NCBI GenBank assembly: GCA_050633645.1
Contig: JBOEGX010000002.1
Span: 372,001-436,000 of the forward strand
Origin: UBA1672 sp050633645
GTDB taxonomy: Bacteria > Pseudomonadota > Alphaproteobacteria > Micavibrionales > Micavibrionaceae
DNA: 64,000 bases
Direction: 5' to 3'
Positions 53,965 through 63,270 of this stretch are shown in pieces. The notes beneath the pieces were generated by a model. It worked only from the letters and a program-made list of their open reading frames with translations, was not told the origin of the DNA and made no database searches. The stretch's first letter is position 1. Each line of letters opens with the position of its first letter. The translations under genes were made by a program, and so were the position numbers.

Positions 53965-54306
53965 TTAATGACTCAATATTGGCACGTCTTCATTATCTTC
54001 AATAAAATTCATCACCTTATTACCTGCCATATAAGGATCTGCAATATCAGATCGAACCGTTTTACCATTATGATAAATTGCTTCAGATTCATAAGGATCT
54101 TTACCAGTAGACTCACCTTTAAATATGGCAGCTACCCGCGATAAAGTGCCAACAGGCTTTAATCTCATTTGAATATTTGGATCATCTATTTTCGTAATTG
54201 TAACTTTTTTACCCTGTAACGTATCCTCTACAGAGCTTTCAAATTGATCCGTAAGACCCACTTGCTTTTCAATAGCTTCAAAAATTCTATTTTTTTCGTA
54301 ACTCAT
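53965..54306 (-). CDS. hypothetical protein, 113 aa
   Basis: Unrecognised soluble protein (MSYEKNRIFEAIEKQVGL...). The ATG at 54306 has GAGGG 6 bases upstream. Contains ESTGKDPYESEAIYHNGKT. Converges with the Sel1-like trio and lies upstream-side of hisB on the same strand order. Confidence 0.6.
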   Translation of the reverse strand: MSYEKNRIFEAIEKQVGLTDQFESSVEDTLQGKKVTITKIDDPNIQMRLKPVGTLSRVAAIFKGESTGKDPYESEAIYHNGKTVRSDIADPYMAGNKVMNFIEDNEDVPILSH

Positions 54307-54392
54307 AATCATCCCTCTTTACTTTCATGATTATACATAATAATGCAAAATTAAGCAAATCAACTCATATTAACTAAACGATCAAACGACAT

Positions 54393-54986
54393 CTACAGCG
54401 CACCCTTCGTGCTTGGCAAGGCATCACCCATGCGCGGGTCAACTTCCACCGCCATACGAATGGATTTTGCAAAAGCCTTATAGATGCTTTCAATAATGTG
54501 GTGGTTATTTGTGCCTGCAAGCTGCGTCACATGCAGGGTTAAGCCCGCCGCGCCTGCCAAGGCCTGAAAGAACTCTTGAAATAATTCGGTATCCATTGCG
54601 CCCAAACGATCAACGGTAAAGCTTGCATTCCATACCAAAAACGGACGGTTTGAAAAATCAAGCGCCACAGACGCGCGCGCCTCATCCATCACAAGGTCAA
54701 AATGCCCATAACGACGAATGCCGCGCTTATCACCAATCGCCTCTTTAAGCGCCTTCCCAAGAGTGATGCCGACATCCTCTGCCGTGTGATGCCCATCAAT
54801 ATGCAAATCTCCATCGCACCTGATTGTTATATCAATCAAAGAATGCTTCGCCAGTTGTTCCAGCATATGGTCAAAAAACCCAATGCCCGTATTGATATCG
54901 GCCTGACCCACTCCATCCAAATTAACGGAAACGTCTATGGCTGTTTCGTTGGTCTTACGGGCTATTTTCGCTGTGCGCGCACTCAT
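54393..54986 (-). CDS. hisB: imidazoleglycerol-phosphate dehydratase HisB
   Basis: Dehydrates IGP in histidine synthesis. 197 aa: INTGIGFFDHMLEQLAKHS, HIDGHHTAEDVGITLGKAL, YGHFDLVMDEA and GTNNHHIIESIYKAFAKS hold the manganese-binding histidines. It is the monofunctional form, without a phosphatase domain. Start at 54986 has AGGA upstream. First gene of the ancestral hisB-H-A-F-E order. Confidence 0.98.
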   Translation of the reverse strand: MSARTAKIARKTNETAIDVSVNLDGVGQADINTGIGFFDHMLEQLAKHSLIDITIRCDGDLHIDGHHTAEDVGITLGKALKEAIGDKRGIRRYGHFDLVMDEARASVALDFSNRPFLVWNASFTVDRLGAMDTELFQEFFQALAGAAGLTLHVTQLAGTNNHHIIESIYKAFAKSIRMAVEVDPRMGDALPSTKGAL

Positions 54987-55077
54987 CTTATTTGTTCCTA
55001 GTCTCAAATTACATTTTGAAGTATTCTTATGCCGTAAAAACTCTACGCCGTAAAGATTACTGAAATATTACCACATC

Positions 55078-56436
55078 ATGATAAATTCCGCCGCTCTTAA
55101 ATTTTTGTTCTGTATTTTCTTAATTTGCGGGGTTTCTGCCTGCGCGGATGTCCGCAAAGCGCACTATAACGCACCATTAGAAGAGCCTGAGGATTCCCAC
55201 TCCGCACCAATAAAATTCACAAAAATGAAAGTCGAATTACCCCTGGGTGAGGATATAGGGCTCATCCGCAAAAACTGTTTCTTATTCTATTTAAACCTCA
55301 ATGGAAAAATCCTGCACGGCATGCCAAAAACCCTGATGGATGATAGCTTCACATTATCATTAGAGCCTTTGGGCTATGACGTTGTTAATCAATTAAACAA
55401 AGACTTTGACGAAGAAGTCATCGATGAATTATTACGCAGTGAATATAAAATCAGCGCCAAGATAATCGATGCAGACATCAATGCCTGTAACGATACATCC
55501 CACGGGATATTTGAACTGGGCAATCCGCGCTATAAGGGGGAGCTATTCTTAAAAATTGAATGGGCAGTTTATGATAATTTACGCAAAAAAACCGTCTATA
55601 AAACCGTGACGCAGGGCTATACCAATCAAAAAAGATCCAACGCCGATGGCATAGAATTAATGATCACTGATGCATTTTCCATGGCGGCGCATAATTTTGG
55701 GGCGGATAAAAATTTCCATGATTTAATCTTTTTCGGTAAAACACCGCCCGATAATTGGCGCAAGAGCAAAAAGAAAAAACCCACGCAAAGCCGCCCCAGA
55801 GCATTCGATACGATGGAAAGTGTCGTCATTCATAACCCACAAATTTCACAAACTGCACTATCCAATCATATCGACACAACCCGTAAAATCGCCGTTCTGG
55901 TGCAGGCCGGCGAAGGGCATGGATCCGGCTTTTTCATCACCAATCAAGGGCATATCATAACAAACAGCCACGTGGTCGGTGACGCCATGCGCGTACGGAT
56001 CGTCACGGCGGATAAGGAAGAAAAGCTCATCGCAGAAGTGCTTCGAACGGATAAAGTGCACGATATTGCTTTGCTCAAACTTGAAAAAACCCCAGAAGGT
56101 TTAAACATCATCACCGCGCCGCTTCAAACCATCTGGCCAAAGGTGAGCGCCGATATCTATGCATTAGGCGCGCCCACAAGAACATCTTTGCAAGACACCC
56201 TGACCAAGGGCATCGTCAGCGCCCATCGTAAAAATTATAAAATATGGGGCACAACGGTTGATCTGATCCAAGGTGACGTGGCAATCCATGGCGGCAATAG
56301 CGGTGGCGCGTTATTAGACGCATACGGAAACATCATTGGAATGGCCGTAGCAGGCTTCGGCGAGCTTGAAACCCTCAACCTCTTTATCCCGATTGAAGAT
56401 GCCCTAAAGGCCTTGGATATTACGCTCAGCCCTTAA
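55078..56436 (+). CDS. trypsin-like serine protease, lipoprotein
   Basis: A 452-aa protein with a lipoprotein signal (FLFCIFLICGVSAC). The first 260 residues are an unrecognised domain. The C-terminal trypsin-like domain has the full triad: His298 in ITNSHVVGDAM, Asp329 in DIALLKLE and Ser408 in IHGGNSGGALLD. It lacks PDZ domains, so it is not a DegP. Probably outer-membrane or periplasmic quality control; target unknown. Confidence 0.88.
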   Translation: MINSAALKFLFCIFLICGVSACADVRKAHYNAPLEEPEDSHSAPIKFTKMKVELPLGEDIGLIRKNCFLFYLNLNGKILHGMPKTLMDDSFTLSLEPLGYDVVNQLNKDFDEEVIDELLRSEYKISAKIIDADINACNDTSHGIFELGNPRYKGELFLKIEWAVYDNLRKKTVYKTVTQGYTNQKRSNADGIELMITDAFSMAAHNFGADKNFHDLIFFGKTPPDNWRKSKKKKPTQSRPRAFDTMESVVIHNPQISQTALSNHIDTTRKIAVLVQAGEGHGSGFFITNQGHIITNSHVVGDAMRVRIVTADKEEKLIAEVLRTDKVHDIALLKLEKTPEGLNIITAPLQTIWPKVSADIYALGAPTRTSLQDTLTKGIVSAHRKNYKIWGTTVDLIQGDVAIHGGNSGGALLDAYGNIIGMAVAGFGELETLNLFIPIEDALKALDITLSP

Positions 56437-56509
56437 TTTATTTGCAAAATTTTCTTGCAAAAATATGAGACATACACGTAAAAAGTAAGCTCAGAATAAG
56501 GATAAAATT

Positions 56510-56950
56510 ATGTACGGCAACACACTACCAACCGATGACTATAAAGAAATCTGGGAGGAAACCTTCGCCGCCTTCGCAAAAAGAGCAGAATTTCCCGTAG
56601 ATATAAAAAATAACGGTGACATCGCGCGGGATATATTGGAGCGCTCTGCAAACCTGATCATGACCAATGGTTATGATGTAGAAGAAATGCTAAATCTGGT
56701 TGAACAACTAGAGTCTGACGATAACGAAGCAAGCATTCTGGCGACATATATTAATTCACCAAAAGGTGAAGATTTATTAGCGAAAACAAATGCTGGTGTT
56801 TACATCTGCGGCCATGTTTTACAAGATGCGATCAATGCGAAGAAAATCAACGATACATTCAATATCAAAATGCACGTAAATCAAGCATATGACGACCATC
56901 CAATCGCACAAGATGCAAACAAATTAACCCATAATGGCCTAGATTTCTGA
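56510..56950 (+). CDS. hypothetical protein, 146 aa
   Basis: Unrecognised acidic soluble protein (MYGNTLPTDDYKEIWEETFAAFA...). An AAGGAT ribosome binding site lies before the ATG. It contains DIARDILERSANLIMTNGYD and ANAGVYICGHVLQDAI-type helices (read KTNAGVYICGHVLQDAI). No partner apparent. Confidence 0.6.
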   Translation: MYGNTLPTDDYKEIWEETFAAFAKRAEFPVDIKNNGDIARDILERSANLIMTNGYDVEEMLNLVEQLESDDNEASILATYINSPKGEDLLAKTNAGVYICGHVLQDAINAKKINDTFNIKMHVNQAYDDHPIAQDANKLTHNGLDF

Positions 56951-56970
56951 TTTACTTAAACAGAGAAAGA

Positions 56971-57001
56971 ACCGCACCCAGCTTGTGTCGCCATGGTGCG
57001 G
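56971..57001. terminator. hairpin downstream of rho
   Basis: Arms accgcacc and ggtgcggt pair around a loop of about 15 bases, between the 146-aa gene and the rho 3' end. No strong T run, so termination is only possible. Confidence 0.45.
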
Positions 57002-57047
57002 TTGCCTAATTAGGTCTTAAAGCCCGATTGCCAAGCAAGAGCGGGGA

Positions 57048-58304
57048 CTACTGATTCATAGAATTGAAGAAATCATCATTGTTCTTGGTTTGCTTCATCT
57101 TACCGAGAAGGAATTCAACCGCGTCAACCGTTCCCATCGGGTTAAGAATACGGCGAAGAACCCACATTTTCTGCAAGGTATCTTTATCAACCAAAAGCTC
57201 TTCCTTACGTGTTCCTGATTTTTGAATATCAATCGCAGGGAAGACACGTTTATCAGCGAGTTTACGATCAAGAACGATCTCGGAGTTACCCGTACCTTTG
57301 AATTCCTCAAAGATAACCTCATCCATACGTGATCCTGTATCAATCAACGCGGTCGCAATAATCGTGAGCGATCCACCCTGTTCAACATTACGCGCCGCAC
57401 CAAAGAAACGTTTCGGGCGTTGCAACGCATTGGCATCAACACCACCCGTAAGAACTTTACCAGAGGACGGCACAACCGTGTTATAGGCACGTGCAAGACG
57501 TGTAATAGAGTCAAGAAGGATAACCACATCGCGTTTATGCTCAACCAAACGCTTGGCCTTTTCCATCACCATTTCGGCCACCTGTACGTGTCTGGACGCT
57601 GGCTCATCAAAGGTTGATGACACCACCTCTCCGCGTACACTACGCGCCATATCGGTCACCTCTTCGGGGCGTTCATCAATAAGAAGAACAATCAGATATG
57701 CGTCTGGGTGATTGGTCGCAATAGAGGTCGCAATATTTTGCATCATAACGGTTTTACCCGTACGTGGCGGCGCAACGATCAACGCACGCTGCCCAAAACC
57801 AATCGGCGAAGTCAGCTCAATAACGCGCTGTACCTGACATTTAACTGTCGGATCATCATATTCAAGTGTGATCTTGCGATCAGGATAAAGCGGGGTGAGG
57901 TTATCAAAATTAATACGGTGACGAAGCTTTTCCGGCAATTCATTATTAATCGAACCAACACGGAGCAGGGCAAAATAACGCTCCGAATCTTTAGGAGCGC
58001 GAATTTCGCCCTCAACAATATCCCCCGTACGTAGGCCAAATCGACGTACTTGTGACGGTGAAACATAAATATCATCAGGCCCTGGGAGGTAGTTTTCCTC
58101 GGGGCTGCGAAGAAAGCCAAAACCATCTTGCAAAACTTCGAGCACACCAACGCCAGAAATCGGCACATTTTTTTGCGCCAGTTGTTTTAAAATCGCAAAC
58201 ATCATATCTTGTTTACGCATAGTGTTACAGTTCTCTATCGCCAACTCTTCTGCAAACGCAAGCAGTTCAGCGGGAGAACGTGTTTTCAATTCCTGTAGAT
58301 TCAT
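57048..58304 (-). CDS. rho: transcription termination factor Rho
   Basis: Hexameric RNA helicase that ends transcription. 418 aa. RNA-binding cold-shock-like domain (GVLEVLQDGFGFLRSPEENYLPGPDDIYVS), P-loop ALIVAPPRTGKTVMMQNIA, LLIDERPEEVTDMARSV and the R-loop GGVDANALQRPKRFFGAARN. Divergent upstream region of 286 bp to hemJ carries a DnaA-box match (58509-58517) and AT-rich stretches. Confidence 0.99.
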   Translation of the reverse strand: MNLQELKTRSPAELLAFAEELAIENCNTMRKQDMMFAILKQLAQKNVPISGVGVLEVLQDGFGFLRSPEENYLPGPDDIYVSPSQVRRFGLRTGDIVEGEIRAPKDSERYFALLRVGSINNELPEKLRHRINFDNLTPLYPDRKITLEYDDPTVKCQVQRVIELTSPIGFGQRALIVAPPRTGKTVMMQNIATSIATNHPDAYLIVLLIDERPEEVTDMARSVRGEVVSSTFDEPASRHVQVAEMVMEKAKRLVEHKRDVVILLDSITRLARAYNTVVPSSGKVLTGGVDANALQRPKRFFGAARNVEQGGSLTIIATALIDTGSRMDEVIFEEFKGTGNSEIVLDRKLADKRVFPAIDIQKSGTRKEELLVDKDTLQKMWVLRRILNPMGTVDAVEFLLGKMKQTKNNDDFFNSMNQ

Positions 58305-58590
58305 GAAAGACTCATTATTTGATTAATAGAAATTTTTTATAAGAAGGAAACTCACAACCTTATTGTTGGTGGACAAAGCACATAACCATAAACCTTGAAT
58401 GTAATTGCTTTATCCCGTGCCGAAAATCGACGAATTTTTACCCAAATTTTTACGGATTTTTTTCAAGACAAGGTTTTTATAGCCGCGTAAGAGAAAAGAG
58501 TCAAGAAATTATGCACAACTAATTTTCTCAAACGCGTATTTTATATTTTGATCATGAAAGAATCAAAGATTTTGCAATTTTTTCAAAGGG

Positions 58591-59043
58591 TTAAAATGGT
58601 TCAACCACCGCCAACACAACGATGATAATCATGAGTATAGTCGGAACTTCGTTAAGAATTCGGAAAAATTTCGCAGTTTTTTGATTGCGGTCTTCGCGAA
58701 ACGCCTTCAGATATTTGATATAGATGTGATGCACAACGGTCATAAGAACAACAAACAGCAATTTCGCATGCATCCAATGGCTTATACTCATCAACAAATC
58801 CCACCGCGCATACAGCATCGCTCCGCCAAAAACCCACGCGGCCACCATCGCAGGGGTCATGATATAACGGAACAAACGCTTTTCCATGATCTTCAGGGTT
58901 TCGGATAGCTCGCCACCCTTCACGGCGTCCACGTGATATACAAATAATCGCGGCAGATATAACATCCCCGCCATCCAACTTATCACCGCAATAATATGTA
59001 CCGCGCGAAAGATATCGTAATAGGAGTTTAGGGTGTCTTGCAT
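58591..59043 (-). CDS. hemJ: protoporphyrinogen oxidase HemJ
   Basis: Membrane protein converting protoporphyrinogen IX to protoporphyrin IX. 150 aa, four membrane helices. Conserved His in AVHIIAVISWMAGMLYLPRLFVYH and the second-helix histidines near SHWMHAKLLFVVLMTVVHH are present. It lies 17 bp after hemH, so the three hem genes form one unit for late haem synthesis. Confidence 0.95.
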   Translation of the reverse strand: MQDTLNSYYDIFRAVHIIAVISWMAGMLYLPRLFVYHVDAVKGGELSETLKIMEKRLFRYIMTPAMVAAWVFGGAMLYARWDLLMSISHWMHAKLLFVVLMTVVHHIYIKYLKAFREDRNQKTAKFFRILNEVPTILMIIIVVLAVVEPF

Positions 59044-59060
59044 GGTTTATTCCTTCACGT

Positions 59061-60125
59061 TTACGCATTCCCAGAACGCATACAACATCGCCCGAATTCT
59101 TCGGGGCATATGCATTCAAAACCCTCGGCAGTAACGTCTGAGCGTTCTTCATGCGCCTGCACAAGCTTTGCCAGCCCATCAATAAACACTGGATGCGTGC
59201 CAACAGTCTGTGCGCGGTAATATCCGCGTTTGATGTGCTTTTCTGCAAGCTCACGATATTCAACATCCAATTCAACCAAAGTCTCTACATGTTCCTGCGT
59301 GAAGGCATGCGGATAGATAATAAGCGCATAGCCATCATCAACCGACTGCTCAATCATGTCCTCTGTCGATGGCGTAATCCATTTAAGCCGCCCGACGCGG
59401 CTTTGATAACAAATTTTCCATTCGGGCATCTCATCGCCTAATTCTTCCTGTACGCGCGCCGCAATTTTTGCGGCTGTTTGCTCGCACTGCCATTGATACG
59501 GATCACCGCCCTCAACAATTTTTTCAGGCAATCCATGCGCGGAAAAAAGAATGCGAACCTTGTCATGCTTTTTCGCCTTTTGCCACTCGATCAAAATATT
59601 TTGTGCGGAGGCCTCAATAAACCCGTCATTTTCAGGATAACAACACACCATAGAAGTTTCCGTTTTCACACCTTCCGCCGCACAAGCATCGTTCCACACA
59701 CCCAAAGATGACCATGTAGTAGTGGTTGAAAATTGCGGATACATCGGAAGCAATAAAATTTTCTCCGCGCCCCAATCTTTTACATCTTTGACCACTTCCT
59801 CCGCCATCGGATTCCAATAGCGCATACAGGTAAAAACCTTATACGTGTTTTCATTTTCGCCATCATTCAAAACTTTTTCCAAAGCATCACGTTGCGCATT
59901 TGTGTTTTTCAAAAGCGGTGAGCGATCACCGATAATCGCATAAGAATCCCCTGCCTCGCGGCGGCTACGTTTATAACTGATATATTTTGCGAGCAAATAC
60001 CGAACGGGCTTCGGCGCGGCGATAATGTTTTTATCCATAAAGAAATTCATCAAGAATGGCTCAATGGATTCCTTCCCATCTGGCCCACCAAGATTAAACA
60101 ATACAACCGCGATTTTCTGGCTCAT
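59061..60125 (-). CDS. hemH: ferrochelatase HemH
   Basis: Inserts iron into protoporphyrin. 354 aa: VVLFNLGGPDGKESIEPFL, LLLPMYPQFSTTTTWSSL, catalytic His in LFSAHGLPEKIVEGGDPY and PHAFTQEHVETLVELDVEY. The C-terminus carries Cys residues (CICPEEFGRCCM), a pattern that could hold a [2Fe-2S] cluster as in some alphaproteobacterial ferrochelatases. It overlaps hemE by 4 bp. Confidence 0.97.
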   Translation of the reverse strand: MSQKIAVVLFNLGGPDGKESIEPFLMNFFMDKNIIAAPKPVRYLLAKYISYKRSRREAGDSYAIIGDRSPLLKNTNAQRDALEKVLNDGENENTYKVFTCMRYWNPMAEEVVKDVKDWGAEKILLLPMYPQFSTTTTWSSLGVWNDACAAEGVKTETSMVCCYPENDGFIEASAQNILIEWQKAKKHDKVRILFSAHGLPEKIVEGGDPYQWQCEQTAAKIAARVQEELGDEMPEWKICYQSRVGRLKWITPSTEDMIEQSVDDGYALIIYPHAFTQEHVETLVELDVEYRELAEKHIKRGYYRAQTVGTHPVFIDGLAKLVQAHEERSDVTAEGFECICPEEFGRCCMRSGNA

Positions 60126-61174
60126 AATTTATAATCCCGTATAAAATTAACGAGCTGCTCTACATGCTCTGGCGGGGTATCTTTGTTAATTCCATGGCCA
60201 AGGTTAAACACAAAATTACCGCCCTTCAGATCACCAATAATTTTCTCCGCCGCCAAGATAAGTGCATCTCCACCCGCCAACAAGCATATCGGATCAAGAT
60301 TACCCTGCACAGGCACCATAGGCTGTAGCGTACGCGCCGCCCACCGCGTATCCACCGAAGTATCAAGACCCACCGCCGTAACGCCCGTATCTTGGATATA
60401 ATTCAAATAATTCGCCCCCGCGCATCGCGGAAACCCAATTATCGGAACATCGGGATGGCTATCACGCACCAATTCAACAATTTTACGCGTCGGTTCAATC
60501 ACCCATTTGCGGAAAGATTGCGAATCCAAAGCCCCCGCCCAACTATCAAAAATCTGCACCGCCTCCGCGCCTGCATTAATCTGATTAATCAAATACGCTG
60601 CGCTTGCCTCAACCAGTAAATCAATCAATTCCGCAAAGCCCACAGGATCAGTATACGCGAATTTTTTAACATCGATGAAATCACGACTGCCGCCTCCCTC
60701 AACCATGTAACACGCCACCGTCCAAGGCGCACCGCAAAACCCAATCAGCGCCGTGCCGTGATGCCCCTCAACCTGCAAACCTGCCTTGGTTTTTTGCAAA
60801 GCTTCATACACAGGGCTTAACGTAGATTCAAACTTAGAAAAATTTAACCGCCCCAAAGCGCTCGCATCTTTGATAGCATCAAGCTTCGGCCCTTCCCCTT
60901 GAATGAAGTCCAAATGTTGCCCCAAAGCATGAGGGATAACCAAAATATCTGAAAATATAATCGCCGCATCCATGCCATATCTGCGAATAGGCTGTAACGT
61001 CACCTCACTCGCATAACTCGGGTTATACGCCATATCCAAAAAGCTTCCCGCCTTTGCACGCAATTCTCGATACTCTGGCAAATAGCGCCCAGCCTGCCTC
61101 ATAAACCAAAACGGGATATGATCAGGCCTATGCCCGTTTAAACTTTCCAGAAAATTCTTCTTTGCGTAAGCCAC
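60122..61174 (-). CDS. hemE: uroporphyrinogen decarboxylase HemE
   Basis: Decarboxylates uroporphyrinogen III to coproporphyrinogen III. 350 aa: FWFMRQAGRYLPEYRELRAK with the conserved Arg pair, IIFSDILVIPHALG, GFCGAPWTVACYMVEGGG and FNLGHGINKDTPPEHVEQL. All expected motifs present. First gene of the hemE-hemH-hemJ unit; upstream region may hold oriC. Confidence 0.98.
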   Translation of the reverse strand: MAYAKKNFLESLNGHRPDHIPFWFMRQAGRYLPEYRELRAKAGSFLDMAYNPSYASEVTLQPIRRYGMDAAIIFSDILVIPHALGQHLDFIQGEGPKLDAIKDASALGRLNFSKFESTLSPVYEALQKTKAGLQVEGHHGTALIGFCGAPWTVACYMVEGGGSRDFIDVKKFAYTDPVGFAELIDLLVEASAAYLINQINAGAEAVQIFDSWAGALDSQSFRKWVIEPTRKIVELVRDSHPDVPIIGFPRCAGANYLNYIQDTGVTAVGLDTSVDTRWAARTLQPMVPVQGNLDPICLLAGGDALILAAEKIIGDLKGGNFVFNLGHGINKDTPPEHVEQLVNFIRDYKL

Positions 61175-61598
61175 TACAAACCTTTCAACATCTCAAAATC
61201 ATGCAAGCAATATTTCCGCTTTTAACCTTCCTGACAAGCATGAATTATAAAAAAATATATTTAAGAATTAAGGATGTAATAGATAGTAGTACCTGTGCAT
61301 AACGGGGATTATTTTTTTCCCCCAATCTACCAACAGGTCATCCCAACCAAGCTTTCAAGGATTTCCGTGGAGTCGCATCCCGTCCAGAATTTTTTTTCAT
61401 TTCTGCATTTTTAACTTTCACACAGGGGGATGACTCACCCCTAACGCATCGGGACAGAATCTGGGTAACTTCATCCACCATTTAATACAAAAATTGCTCT
61501 TGGATTCGCACACAAGGTTTTCCCGTCCCTTTCTCTTGATTTTTAGACATAAAAAACGCATCATTGCCACACACGCCACTAACAAACGAATCACCCCC
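61175..61598. other. candidate oriC-type intergenic region
   Basis: About 420 bp upstream of hemE. It has an AT-rich stretch near 61240-61290 and a DnaA-box match tgtgcataa (61294-61302, consensus TTATNCACA on the other strand). In Caulobacter and Rickettsia oriC lies next to hemE, which motivates the call. Only one good box is visible, so evidence is limited. No gene is supported here apart from a possible longer 5' end of the 241-aa frame. Confidence 0.35.
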
Positions 61599-62219
61599 AT
61601 GTTTGATGAAGCTTTTGATAAATTAGAACTCAATGAAGTCGCCGTAATTTTAGACGATGTTAATAAATCGGTAGAGGGCAGTGTCTTTGACCCGCTTGAA
61701 ACCACTATACTCTCCATCGAAGTCCCGTTCTATAAGGGATATCGTTTTTTACACATCGCAGATTACGCAACAACCCCTCCATTAGAGCGCTATGTTTTTC
61801 AAAAGAATGACACCCGCGATTTCACGATTATTGATTGGAATTATAAAACCATTCAAAAATTAAACCAAGACGTTCCGATTAACCTGACCGATGAAAATAT
61901 TTTCGAATATATCAGGTTTTATTTTAAATTTGTGAAAATGCGTTTCGGACGTTTTACCATTTGCGAAAGCGCCGATAATATCCAATGGAAGGACGAACCA
62001 TCATCCGAGATTAAACAGGCGCTCAATAAAACTCTTAAGTTTTTAGAAATTAATGAAAAGCGCAAAGACGGTGTTTATAAAGTGAATGCCTTTATGATGA
62101 TGAAGGATATCCTGTTTAACGTTGATATCTATGTTGAGCCAAATGGCCGCGTCACAATGGCCGATCAAGAGGTTGTCATTGAAAACGTGCCTGTTTTAGA
62201 TTCTGCATTGGGGCATTAA
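61599..62219 (+). CDS. conserved-looking hypothetical protein
   Basis: A 206-aa protein from the ATG at 61599 (MFDEAFDKLELNEVAVILDD); the frame is open back to a TTG at 61494, but that leader looks like translated non-coding DNA. Segments include VPFYKGYRFLHIADYATTP and FYFKFVKMRFGRFTICE. No signal peptide. Divergent from hemE. Not recognised. Confidence 0.6.
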   Translation: MFDEAFDKLELNEVAVILDDVNKSVEGSVFDPLETTILSIEVPFYKGYRFLHIADYATTPPLERYVFQKNDTRDFTIIDWNYKTIQKLNQDVPINLTDENIFEYIRFYFKFVKMRFGRFTICESADNIQWKDEPSSEIKQALNKTLKFLEINEKRKDGVYKVNAFMMMKDILFNVDIYVEPNGRVTMADQEVVIENVPVLDSALGH

Positions 62220-62225
62220 TAAATC

Positions 62226-63236
62226 CTACTCAATCGGGAAGATTTTTCGTGCAAGGCTCGCATCACGAAACGCGACATTTTCAACCACGATGGCTTCAAG
62301 ATCGTACATAATATGAAACAAATGCGTTTGATTGATCGGATCATCTACAGATGAATAGATCGGGTCGGCTAAAATTTCACCGCCCATTCCTTGTAAATAC
62401 GCCGTTTTATCAGGCAAGCAAGACAAGACCTCTATATTCATGCGGCCAGGGCGTTTCTTACCAAATGTAGATGCCGTATCATTGGTCAATGCTAACACAT
62501 CATCCAGATATTCTAACGTGTCATGATCACAAGAATGCAGGCGTTTTTCATCACGAAACCATTGTTTAAAAGCCGCGCGTAACGCTAAACCGCTATAGGC
62601 AGAGGAGGGGTCACGTTCAAGATATCCTGAAAACGCCATGGCCATATCGCCAACCTCAGAGCCAATCATATGACGCCAAATTTCAGAAAATTCTTCGGAG
62701 CGCAATTCCCACGCCATCATAACACTCATCACATCAAGATCGGCGGCGCGTACACGCTCCATCAATAGGATATATTCAGGGGAGTAATGCTCATCAAAGC
62801 CGCCATGGCGTTTTTCCTGCCAAATATCGCGCAATGCTTTGGTCAATGTCACAATCGTCATATTTCTGAAATAACCAGAGCGCCCCAAGGCCGATGGTAC
62901 AAGTGAGTTATTATCCAGTATCAAGAGTTTTTGCTCTACATCAATGCAATATTCCCCGCCGCGCAAATCTTCAATCGTTATTTTCCAGTCTTTATCGCAG
63001 GCCTCACGAAGCATTAAGCGCGCAGATGGGCTGTGTTCAAGAACACTCATGCACCAGCTTAGGACATCGCCATAGCAATGTATTTCCGCGTCGTCACCCA
63101 TTTCGAAAAAGTCTATATCGATATCGTCGCTGCAAAGCTCAGAAAAATACCACCGTGCTTGTACCGCGCACGGCGCATCATCACAGGAAAGTAAACTGAT
63201 TAATTTTTTTTGTGGTTGGCCCGATTTTAATTCCAT
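62226..63236 (-). CDS. hypothetical protein, paralogue of the next gene
   Basis: A 336-aa soluble protein. The start at 63236 (MELKSGQPQKKLIS) has AAGGCGG upstream and avoids the long overlap implied by the full open frame. The central segment LLMERVRAADLDVMSVMMAWEL matches LINRAQEADLAVSVIRTAWEL in the upstream gene, and the following helices also align, so the two are tandem paralogues. Possibly related to the DUF6782 group; weak impression. Function unknown. Confidence 0.65.
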   Translation of the reverse strand: MELKSGQPQKKLISLLSCDDAPCAVQARWYFSELCSDDIDIDFFEMGDDAEIHCYGDVLSWCMSVLEHSPSARLMLREACDKDWKITIEDLRGGEYCIDVEQKLLILDNNSLVPSALGRSGYFRNMTIVTLTKALRDIWQEKRHGGFDEHYSPEYILLMERVRAADLDVMSVMMAWELRSEEFSEIWRHMIGSEVGDMAMAFSGYLERDPSSAYSGLALRAAFKQWFRDEKRLHSCDHDTLEYLDDVLALTNDTASTFGKKRPGRMNIEVLSCLPDKTAYLQGMGGEILADPIYSSVDDPINQTHLFHIMYDLEAIVVENVAFRDASLARKIFPIE

Positions 63237-63270
63237 GATGCCGCCTTCACCCAGATACTCAATATATGTA

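Noticed and set aside
58305..58590. rho-hemJ gap as an alternative origin
   Set aside because: It has one DnaA-box match and AT-rich DNA, but it more simply holds the rho promoter and leader; no box cluster is seen.
58652..59275. Long 207-aa minus-strand frame over hemJ
   Set aside because: It is a shadow frame of hemJ and hemH; both of those have full family motifs.
61418..61717. Minus-strand open frame of 99 aa upstream of the 241-aa frame
   Set aside because: No ribosome binding site, no recognisable protein features, and it overlaps the better-supported plus-strand gene.
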